Assembly (NCBI GenBank): GCA_023428425.1
Contig: JAEYYP010000292.1
Span: forward strand, 1 to 8,711
Direction of reading: 5' to 3'
DNA: 8,711 nucleotides
From: Pseudomonadota bacterium
Lineage (GTDB): Bacteria > Pseudomonadota > Alphaproteobacteria > Rhizobiales > Devosiaceae
The position numbers were made by a program, and so were the translations under genes. Shown piece after piece: positions 1 to 5,495 of the stretch. Within the stretch, counting starts at the first letter, position 1. Every line of letters starts with the position of its first letter. Below the pieces are notes generated by a model. The model had not been told where the DNA came from and did no database searches. It saw nothing but the letters and a program-made list of their open reading frames with translations.

Positions 1-182
1 GCCGTGTAGAGTTTTCCATCGACCATCCCGACGACTTTGAAGCGCTCCTCACCGTCAATCGGCCTGATCGAGGAGATGACTTCGTGCCGCGGATCGCGAA
101 AGATGCTGTCGCCGAACGCCAGTGGCAGCTTGTGCTTGAACCGGTTCGCCGCGTCTTTCTCAGGATCGAACCGTTCAACCAT
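1..182 (-). CDS. brnT: BrnT family toxin (DUF497), N-terminal part, runs off the window
   Basis: This is a partial gene: 60 codons are visible from an ATG at 182-180, and the frame is still open at position 1. The protein begins MVERFDPEKDAANRFKHKL and continues through a GEERFKVVGMVDGKLY segment. That is the usual BrnT/DUF497 pattern: an N-terminal F-D-P-x-K-x-x-x-N-x-x-K-H block, then an E-E-R-F strand leading into a V-G-x-x-x-G-K-L hairpin. BrnT proteins are small (about 90-100 residue) RelE-fold ribonuclease toxins, normally neutralised by a BrnA antitoxin encoded just downstream. Here brnA would lie left of position 1 and cannot be seen. The ribosome site is weak (CGGAAA about 13 nt upstream). 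The start is 34 nt after the purU stop on the same strand, so read-through from purU is possible. The family call rests on motif recognition only; toxicity and the presence of an antitoxin are inferred. Confidence 0.75.
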   Translation of the reverse strand, partial: MVERFDPEKDAANRFKHKLPLAFGDSIFRDPRHEVISSIRPIDGEERFKVVGMVDGKLYT

Positions 183-216
183 GATACGGGATTTCCGTAG
201 TTAGCGCAAGTCCGGC

Positions 217-1068
217 CTACCCGAACACCACCGTTTTCCGCCCATTCAGCATCACCCGGTTCTCGAGGTGCAGCTTCACGGCGCGGGCGAGGACGCGGCT
301 TTCGATGTCGCGGCCGGCGGCAATCAGGTCGTCGGGGCTCATGGCGTGGGTGACGCGCGCCGTTTCCTGCTCGATGATCGGGCCTTCGTCAAGTTCTGGC
401 GTCACGTAGTGCGCGGTCGCGCCGATGATCTTCACGCCGCGCTCGTGCGCCTGGTGATAGGGCTTGGCGCCCTTGAACGAGGGCAGGAACGAGTGGTGGA
501 TGTTGATGATCTGCCCGTAGAGCCGTGTCGCGAAGCGATCCGAGAGGATCTGCATGTAGCGCGCCAGCACCACGAGGTCGGCCCCCGTTTCCTTGAACAG
601 CGCGATCACCTGGTCTTCCTGCGCCGCCTTGTTGGCCTTGTCGACCGGCAGCACGTGGTAGGGAATGCCTTCGTACTCGGCAGTCTTGCGGCTGTCCTCG
701 TGGTTCGAAACGATCGCCACCACCTCGGCGTCGAGCCAGCCGACCTTGATCTGGTAGAGCAGGTGCAGCAGGGCGTGGTCGAACTTCGACACCATCACCA
801 GCACCTTCTTCTTCCTGGCGGCGTCTGACAGCGTGGTGCGCATGCCGAAGCGCTCCACCGCCGGCTTCAGCCCACGCTCCACCGCGTCGCGATCCACCCC
901 GTCGGGCGCGGTAAACGCCAGGCGCATGAAGAACGTGCCGGTCTCCTGGTCCCAGAACTGGTTGGATTCGGCGATGTTGCAACCCAGCCCCGCCAGTTCC
1001 GTCGTCACCGCCGCAACGATCCCCGGCCGGTCGGCGCAGGAGAGGGTGAAGATGAACTTGGCCGTCAT
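217..1068 (-). CDS. purU: Formyltetrahydrofolate deformylase PurU
   Basis: This cytoplasmic enzyme hydrolyses 10-formyl-tetrahydrofolate to formate and tetrahydrofolate. It balances the one-carbon pool and can supply formate for purine synthesis. The product is 283 residues, the normal length for the family. Residues about 5-80 form an ACT domain (CADRPGIVAAV at 11-21). Residues about 87-270 form the formyltransferase fold shared with PurN. The catalytic triad of that fold is visible as N189 and H191 in INIHHSFLPSFKGAKPYHQA and D227 in TPELDEGPII. The ACT domain plus the HHSFLP-FKGAKPY signature separates PurU from PurN, which lacks the ACT domain. The ATG at 1068-1066 is preceded by GGGAG 6 nt upstream. 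The gene has the same orientation as iolB but is separated from it by 300 bp of repeats, so it is probably not part of the inositol operon. A TTGACC box lies upstream without a good -10, so no promoter is called. Confidence 0.95.
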   Translation of the reverse strand: MTAKFIFTLSCADRPGIVAAVTTELAGLGCNIAESNQFWDQETGTFFMRLAFTAPDGVDRDAVERGLKPAVERFGMRTTLSDAARKKKVLVMVSKFDHALLHLLYQIKVGWLDAEVVAIVSNHEDSRKTAEYEGIPYHVLPVDKANKAAQEDQVIALFKETGADLVVLARYMQILSDRFATRLYGQIINIHHSFLPSFKGAKPYHQAHERGVKIIGATAHYVTPELDEGPIIEQETARVTHAMSPDDLIAAGRDIESRVLARAVKLHLENRVMLNGRKTVVFG

Positions 1069-1172
1069 GCAAGGCTCCCGGAGAAAGGTGCCGGGAGGTA
1101 GTCATGGCGGCGGGCAGGGGTCAAGGGGGCGGGTGCGCCAGAGTTTACGACCACCGCCGTTGGAGTGAGTCG

Positions 1173-1242
1173 CCCACCCTCCCCCTTGCGGGGAGGGTAG
1201 CGCCGCTAGGAGCGAAGCGACGTAGCAGAGCTAGGGTGGGGG
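1173..1242. repeat. Palindromic intergenic repeat, family 1, copy a
   Basis: This element of about 70 bp is bounded by CCCACCCT at 1173-1180 and its inverted complement AGGGTGGG at 1233-1240. Inside it, CCCTCCCC (1177-1184) pairs with GGGGAGGG (1190-1197) across a five-base loop. The central part carries AGGAGCGAAGCGACG-type sequence. A diverged copy in the opposite orientation lies 32 bp further on. Length, terminal inverted ends and intergenic position fit a MITE or REP-like element. No target duplication or coding content is seen. Confidence 0.7.
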
Positions 1243-1274
1243 TATGCAGGCGGCGCGATCATGACCTCGGCGAA

Positions 1275-1343
1275 CACCCCCTCCTAGCTTCGCTAAGGCC
1301 CCGCCAAGCTTCACTTCCTCCCCCGCAAAGGGGGGGCGGTGGG
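1275..1343. repeat. Palindromic intergenic repeat, family 1, copy b (inverted relative to copy a)
   Basis: Read on the plus strand, this stretch matches the reverse complement of copy a segment by segment. It starts with a C-rich end and CTCCTAGCTTCGCTA, has a diverged middle, and ends with a CCCCCGC-AAA-GGGGGG hairpin followed by GCGGTGGG. With copy a it fills most of the 300-bp gap between the purU start and the iolB stop; the rest of that gap (1069-1172, 1243-1274, 1344-1368) shows nothing I can name. For transcripts leaving iolB, the GC hairpin could slow polymerase. It has no following T-run, so I do not call a terminator. Confidence 0.6.
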
Positions 1344-1368
1344 CGTCGTGCCCGTTCAATCGGAGTGC

Positions 1369-2166
1369 CTAACCCTCCAGCATCCACTCATGCTCAGGCG
1401 CGTTGTAGAACTTCCACGTCCGCTTCGGCCCGGCCATGACATTGAGGTAGTAGATGTCATAGCCCGCCACCGCTGCGACCGGGTGGTACCCCCTCGGCAC
1501 CAGCACCACGTCGCCATCCTCGATCAGCATGGTCTCGTCCAGCGACCGATCGTCGGTGAACACGCGCTGGAACCCGAAGCCCTGCGGCTTCGAAAAGCGG
1601 TGATAGTACGTCTCTTCGAGAAAGCTCTGGCGCGGCAGGTCATCCTCGTCGTGCCGGTGCGGCGGGTAGCTCGAGGTGTGTCCGCCCGGGGTGATCACCT
1701 CCACCACCAGCAGCGAATCCGCCTCCGCCGTCTCCGGCAGAATATTCGAAGGATAGCGCGTGTTCGTCCCCTTGCCGCGCGTCAGCCGCTCGACCTCTGC
1801 CGGCCCGATCGCCCGCGGCGGCCGCGCACCCTTCACACCTGGCGCCGAGCACACCGCCACTTCGAGCGGCGTCAGCGCCTCGACATGCCACTTCGCTCCG
1901 GCAGGCGCATAAACCGAGTGCGCCGGCCCCTCGAACGGGCTCATGCGCTCGCCGACGAGAAAATCCTGCTCGTCCACCGTCACCTTGGCCTTGCCTGAGA
2001 TCAGCACGATGCAGACCTCGCGGTCGTCGCCCCCACCCATCGCAACGTCGCCGGGCTCGGGCAGCTTGTGGAGGTCGAAGCCGACATAGGTCCACCCGGC
2101 GCTTTGAGGGGTGACGTGGTGCACGTGGCCCTGCAGCGCGGCGGGCCTAACTCTTAGGTTTGCCAT
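1369..2166 (-). CDS. iolB: 5-deoxy-glucuronate isomerase IolB
   Basis: IolB converts 5-deoxy-D-glucuronate to 5-dehydro-2-deoxy-D-gluconate, the step before the IolC kinase. The 265-residue product is a two-cupin protein of normal family length. The metal-binding cupin is clear: H170 and H172 in YPPHRHDEDD, E184/E185 in LEETYYHRF and H228 in PRGYHPV are the expected ligands. The conserved block QRVFTDD-SLDE follows at about 200-211. I chose the ATG at 2166-2164, whose protein begins MANLRVRP. It has AAGGAC just upstream, and the N-terminus fits the family. A longer reading to 2220 adds 18 unrelated residues that overlap the upstream gene in another frame. The first 20 nt overlap the end of the small membrane protein gene, which implies translational coupling. 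It is the last gene of the inositol operon. Confidence 0.95.
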   Translation of the reverse strand: MANLRVRPAALQGHVHHVTPQSAGWTYVGFDLHKLPEPGDVAMGGGDDREVCIVLISGKAKVTVDEQDFLVGERMSPFEGPAHSVYAPAGAKWHVEALTPLEVAVCSAPGVKGARPPRAIGPAEVERLTRGKGTNTRYPSNILPETAEADSLLVVEVITPGGHTSSYPPHRHDEDDLPRQSFLEETYYHRFSKPQGFGFQRVFTDDRSLDETMLIEDGDVVLVPRGYHPVAAVAGYDIYYLNVMAGPKRTWKFYNAPEHEWMLEG

Positions 2167-2383
2167 TGTCGTCCTTGGCCAGTTCGTTTTCGAAATTGAT
2201 GAAGAACACCCACACGCCATAGGCCAAGGCCGCCAGCGTGATCATCCCCCAGAACTGATCCTGGTTGTAGAACCACTCCCAGCCGCACCACACCGCGATG
2301 ATCGCCACCACGACGATCCGCCGCCACAGCGGCTTGAACCACGGCAGCGTCAGGATGCGCGGCTTCTGTTCCGGTTCAGCCAT
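2147..2383 (-). CDS. Small two-helix inner-membrane protein of unknown function, in the iol operon
   Basis: This 78-residue protein has two predicted membrane helices, at about 22-38 (IVVVAIIAVWCGWEWF) and 43-62 (QFWGMITLAALAYGVWVFFI). The ends are charged: KPLWRR precedes helix 1, and an acidic and basic tail NELAKDDNGKPKS follows helix 2. The positive residues before helix 1 predict both ends in the cytoplasm. The F-x-P-L-W-R-R start and the W-x-x-x-E-F/W plus F-W-G pattern recall small alphaproteobacterial proteins I remember being labelled DUF3329, but I cannot confirm this. It is a real gene: a strong GGGAGGAG ribosome site lies 3 nt before the ATG, it starts 12 nt after the iolE stop, and its 3' end overlaps iolB by 20 nt. 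Its role is unknown. Position suggests something linked to inositol use, such as a transporter accessory, but no catalytic residue is visible. Confidence 0.85.
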   Translation of the reverse strand: MAEPEQKPRILTLPWFKPLWRRIVVVAIIAVWCGWEWFYNQDQFWGMITLAALAYGVWVFFINFENELAKDDNGKPKS

Positions 2384-2395
2384 GGACTCCTCCCG

Positions 2396-3316
2396 TCAGC
2401 GGGTGGGAAAACCCTGCGTCTCCACCGTGTAACCGGCGGCGCTCATCACCCGCATCAGTTCCTTGTAGCCGACCTGCGCCATCTTCAAAGGCGGATTTTC
2501 CCTGGGCGGCTGTTCCGCCTCCACCACGAACCACCCCTCGTAGCCATGGTCGGCGAAGCGCTGGACGATCGCGCCGAAATCGAGCGAGCCGTCGCCCGGG
2601 ACGGTGAAGGCGCCGAGCGCCACCGCATCGAGGAAACTCTGCTTCGTCCGGTCGAGCCCATCCACCACGGAGCGGCGGATGTCCTTCACATGCACGTGGT
2701 TGATCCGCGCATGGTGATTGTCGATGGCCCTGAGCACATCGCCCCCGGCAAACGCCAGATGCCCGGCATCGAGCAGCAGCGGAATGCCTTCACCCGAGTG
2801 CCGCATGAAGGCGTCGAGCTCCGGCTCGGTCTCGACCACGGCCGCCATATGGTGGTGGTAGCTCAGCGGCATGCCCTGTTCCGCGCACCACTCGCCGAAC
2901 TGCGTCACCCGCCGGGCATAGGCCTTCATCTCGTCCTCGCCGAGCCTCGGCTTGGTCGAAAGCGGCTTCGTCCGGTCGCCCTGGATCGAGCGGCCGACCT
3001 CGCCGTAGACGATGCAGGGTGCATCGACCGCCTTGAACAGCTCGATCATCGGCAGGATGCGGTCCTGGTTGGCCGCCAGTTCCTCGTTCACCAGCGTGCC
3101 CGAGAACCAGCCACCGCAGAGCGTCACATCCGCCGCCCTGAGGATCGGCAGCATGGTCGCCGGGTCCTCGGGAAACCGCCGCCCCTTCTCCATCCCGGTA
3201 AACCCGGCGGAGCGCGACTGCCGCAGGCACTCCTCCAGCGACACATCATCGCTCAGTTCCGGCAGATCGTCGTTCCACCAGGCAATGGGAGACATCCCGA
3301 GTTTGGCTTTCAACAT
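2396..3316 (-). CDS. iolE: myo-Inosose-2 dehydratase IolE
   Basis: IolE removes water from 2-keto-myo-inositol to give 3D-(3,5/4)-trihydroxycyclohexane-1,2-dione, the substrate of IolD. The 306-residue product has the xylose-isomerase-like TIM-barrel pattern. It begins with LGMSPIAWWNDDLPEL (6-21), a strong IolE signature. Likely metal and substrate residues appear in order: YHHHM at 153-157, D183 and H186 in LLDAGHLAF, H207/H209/K211/D212 in HVHVKD, and E266 in VVEAEQP. I chose the ATG at 3316-3314, which has GAGG 6 nt upstream and puts the signature at the right distance. A longer reading to 3412 only adds translated repeat DNA. ATG codons at 3328 and 3295 are other in-frame options. The gap of 137 nt to iolD contains a family-3 repeat, whereas the next gene starts only 12 nt downstream. 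Confidence 0.95.
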   Translation of the reverse strand: MLKAKLGMSPIAWWNDDLPELSDDVSLEECLRQSRSAGFTGMEKGRRFPEDPATMLPILRAADVTLCGGWFSGTLVNEELAANQDRILPMIELFKAVDAPCIVYGEVGRSIQGDRTKPLSTKPRLGEDEMKAYARRVTQFGEWCAEQGMPLSYHHHMAAVVETEPELDAFMRHSGEGIPLLLDAGHLAFAGGDVLRAIDNHHARINHVHVKDIRRSVVDGLDRTKQSFLDAVALGAFTVPGDGSLDFGAIVQRFADHGYEGWFVVEAEQPPRENPPLKMAQVGYKELMRVMSAAGYTVETQGFPTR

Positions 3317-3341
3317 GCTTGTCCTCATGAACCGGAGGCCG

Positions 3342-3404
3342 GACGCCCCCTCCACCACGCTTCGCGTTGTTCCCCTCCCCCGTGGCTGCGCCACAGTGGA
3401 GGAG
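3342..3404. repeat. Palindromic repeat, family 3, copy a (between iolD and iolE)
   Basis: This element of about 62 bp is alignable without gaps to 8642-8704; by my count 54 of the first 62 positions match. It folds as an outer stem CCTCC/GGAGG enclosing two hairpins. The first is 3354-3360 with 3364-3370 (one C/T mismatch), and the second is GTGGC (3382-3386) with GCCAC (3390-3394). It lies within the operon transcript between iolD and iolE. It could act as an RNA structure there, but this is unproven. Confidence 0.75.
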
Positions 3405-3453
3405 CATCGCACCCTCGGCGTTCTATTTCTTCAAGAGGCGCGTCCAGCGCCCG

Positions 3454-5298
3454 CTACAACCGCTGCCCCTTCAGCGCGTCCTCATACTCCCGCCGCGCCG
3501 CATTGACGCTCGGCCGCACCGAAACCTCCGGCACCGCCACGTCCCACCAGTGCCCGCCGGCCTCGGTCGAAATCAGCGGGTCGGTGTCGATCACCAGCAC
3601 CGTCGTGCGCTCCACCTTTTCCGCCTCGCGCAGGGCGCTTTCCAGCTCCGCGACCGAGAACACCTTGCGCGCCCACGCGCCCATCGCGGCAGCGTGCGAC
3701 GCGAAGTCGATCTCGGGCAGCACTTCGTGCCTGGTATCCTTCAGCAGGTTGTTGAAGTTGGCGCCACCGGTCGCCATCTGCAGGCGGTTGATGCAGCCGA
3801 AACCGCGATTGTCGAGCACCACGATGGTGAGCTTCGCGCCAAGCTGCACCGAACTCGCGATCTCGGAGTTCATCATCATGTAGCTGCCGTCGCCGAGCAT
3901 CACGACCACGTCGTCATGCGGCTTCGCCAGCTTCACGCCCAGCCCACCGGCAATCTCGTAGCCCATCGTCGAGAAGCCATAATCCATGTGGTAGCTGCCC
4001 GGCGCGCCCGCCGGCCACAACTTGTGCAGTTCGCCCGGCAAGCCGCCCGAGGCGCAGACCAGCGTCACGCCCGCGCCCTTGGCCCGCGATACGGCGCCGA
4101 TCACCTGTGCGTCCGATGGCAGCGCATTGGTCGGGTCGGTGACCGCCTTCGCGGCCTTCAGCCATTCGGTCTTCGCGGCGCTCGCCATCGCGGTCCATGT
4201 CTCCGGCGTGCGCCAGCCGCCGAGCCGCGCGCCTATGGCTTCGAGGCCGGCCTTTGCGTCAGCCACCAGCGTCATGGCCCGGTGCTTTCCCGCGTCGAAG
4301 ACTTGGGTATTGAGCCCGACGATCCTCATGCCTTCAGCCTTGAACAGGGCCCACGAGCCGGTGGTGAAATCCTGCAGCCGCGAGCCCACCGCCAGCACCA
4401 GGTCGGCCTGCTCGGCCAGCAGGTTCGACGCCGACGAGCCGGTCACGCCGACCGAGCCCATGTTCATCGGGTGGTCGTGCGGCAGGCTCGACTTGCCGGC
4501 ATTGGTCTCCATCACCGGCACGCCGTGTTTCTCGGCGAAGGCGCGCAGCGTTCCCGCCGCCTCCGAATAGAGCACGCCGCCACCGGCGATGATCACCGGC
4601 TTTTCCGCCGCCTTGATCGCCGCAACCGCCGCATCGAGCTCGTTGAGATCCGGCATAGGCCGGCGCGGCACCCACACCCGTTCCTCGAAGAAGGCTTCGG
4701 GGTAGTCATAAGCCTCGGCCTGCACGTCCTGGCAGAGGCTCAGCGTCACCGGGCCGCATTCGGCCGGATCGGTCAGCACCTGCATGGCGCGGTTCAGCGC
4801 CGAAATGATCTGCTCGGGCCGGGTGATGCGGTCGAAATATCGCGACACCGGCCGGAACACGTCATTGGCGCTCACTGTGCCATCACCGAACGATTCCACC
4901 TGCTGCAGCACCGGGTCGGGGGCGCGGTTGGCGAATACGTCGCCTGGCAGCAGCAGCACGGGGATGCGGTTCACATGCGCCAGCGCCGCCGCCGTCACCA
5001 TGTTGGTGGCGCCCGGGCCGATCGAGGAGGTCGCGGCCATGAAGCGCCGCCGAAAGCTGGCCTTCGCGAAGGCCACGGCGGCATGTGCCATGCCCTGCTC
5101 GTTATGGGCGCGATAGGTCGGCAGCGCGTCACGCACCTGGTAGAGCGCCTCGCCGAACCCGGCGACATTGCCATGCCCGAAAATCGCGAACACGCCACCG
5201 AAGATCGGCACGGTCTCGCCGTCGATCACCGTCATCTGCCGCGTCATGAATTTCGCCAGCGCCTGCGCCATGGTGAGGCGGATGGTCTTCTGCGTCAT
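3454..5298 (-). CDS. iolD: 3D-(3,5/4)-trihydroxycyclohexane-1,2-dione hydrolase IolD
   Basis: IolD is a thiamine-diphosphate enzyme that hydrolyses the cyclic dione to 5-deoxy-D-glucuronate, opening the inositol ring. The 614-residue product has the three-domain layout of the acetolactate synthase superfamily. The N-terminal Pyr domain has the cofactor-activating glutamate E67 in TYRAHNEQGMAHAA. The central domain (about 215-360) includes KPVIIAGGGVLYSEA and LVLAVGSRLQDFTTGSW. The C-terminal PP domain has the ThDP-Mg motif: G469-D470-G471 starts it and N497 in VLDNRGFG ends it. Tryptophan-rich HWWDVAVPEVS (583-593) near the end is typical of IolD rather than acetolactate synthase. The ATG at 5298-5296 has a perfect AGGAGG (5312-5307) 8 nt upstream. 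It is second in the operon; 197 nt of inverted repeats separate it from iolC. Confidence 0.96.
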   Translation of the reverse strand: MTQKTIRLTMAQALAKFMTRQMTVIDGETVPIFGGVFAIFGHGNVAGFGEALYQVRDALPTYRAHNEQGMAHAAVAFAKASFRRRFMAATSSIGPGATNMVTAAALAHVNRIPVLLLPGDVFANRAPDPVLQQVESFGDGTVSANDVFRPVSRYFDRITRPEQIISALNRAMQVLTDPAECGPVTLSLCQDVQAEAYDYPEAFFEERVWVPRRPMPDLNELDAAVAAIKAAEKPVIIAGGGVLYSEAAGTLRAFAEKHGVPVMETNAGKSSLPHDHPMNMGSVGVTGSSASNLLAEQADLVLAVGSRLQDFTTGSWALFKAEGMRIVGLNTQVFDAGKHRAMTLVADAKAGLEAIGARLGGWRTPETWTAMASAAKTEWLKAAKAVTDPTNALPSDAQVIGAVSRAKGAGVTLVCASGGLPGELHKLWPAGAPGSYHMDYGFSTMGYEIAGGLGVKLAKPHDDVVVMLGDGSYMMMNSEIASSVQLGAKLTIVVLDNRGFGCINRLQMATGGANFNNLLKDTRHEVLPEIDFASHAAAMGAWARKVFSVAELESALREAEKVERTTVLVIDTDPLISTEAGGHWWDVAVPEVSVRPSVNAARREYEDALKGQRL

Positions 5299-5333
5299 TG
5301 TCGTTTCCTCCTCACGCGGGCCGGTGCGCGTTT

Positions 5334-5382
5334 CGACCCCTCATCCGGCTGCCGCCACCTTCTCCCACAAGGGGAGAAGGCG
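5334..5382. repeat. Palindromic repeat, family 2, left copy (between iolC and iolD)
   Basis: The unit starts with CGACCCCTCATCCG (5334-5347) and contains a self-complementary hairpin, CCTTCTCCC (5358-5366) with GGGAGAAGG (5372-5380). An inverted copy lies at 5431-5480. Units of the type 'cccctcatccg...ccttctccc...gggagaagg' are, from memory, scattered through many Hyphomicrobiales genomes. The unit is only 16 nt from the AGGAGG of iolD on the side toward iolC, so it lies in the iolD leader of the operon mRNA. Confidence 0.8.
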
Positions 5383-5430
5383 ATGTTGCATCTGCCGGCG
5401 CTTCAACCTCTGCGAATGTTCCGGCTCCTT

Positions 5431-5480
5431 CGCCTTCTCCCCTTGTGGGAGAAGGTGCCCGAAGGGCGGATGAGGGGTCG
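5431..5480. repeat. Palindromic repeat, family 2, right copy (inverted partner)
   Basis: This is the inverted partner of 5334-5382. Positions 5431-5456 are an exact 26-bp reverse complement of 5357-5382, and 5467-5480 are an exact 14-bp reverse complement of 5334-5347. Only the short stretches between these two arms differ, including a one-base length difference. The pair spans 147 bp and can form one long stem with a loop of about 48 nt, or two separate small hairpins. It begins 15 nt downstream of the iolC stop as transcribed (5495-5481). Confidence 0.85.
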
Positions 5481-5495
5481 GCAACATCCGCGATG

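Noticed and set aside
268..828. Plus-strand open frame of 186 codons across purU
   Set aside because: It is antisense to a clear purU, has composition typical of a shadow frame, and has no recognisable motif.
217..1068. PurU as a functional member of the inositol pathway
   Set aside because: No reaction of inositol breakdown uses formyl-tetrahydrofolate, and 300 bp of repeats separate the genes. Adjacency alone is not enough.
1173..1343. Possible CRISPR array or intrinsic terminator in the repeat region
   Set aside because: There are only two diverged, inverted copies without regular spacers, so it is not CRISPR. The GC-rich hairpins have no T-run, so they are not standard terminators.
1104..1439. 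Small plus-strand open frame in the purU-iolB gap
   Set aside because: It consists almost entirely of the two family-1 repeats and then runs antisense into iolB. There is no ribosome site or family match.
3317..3412. N-terminal extension of IolE from an upstream ATG
   Set aside because: The extra residues are translated repeat DNA (3342-3404). The ATG at 3316 has its own ribosome site and gives the normal family start.
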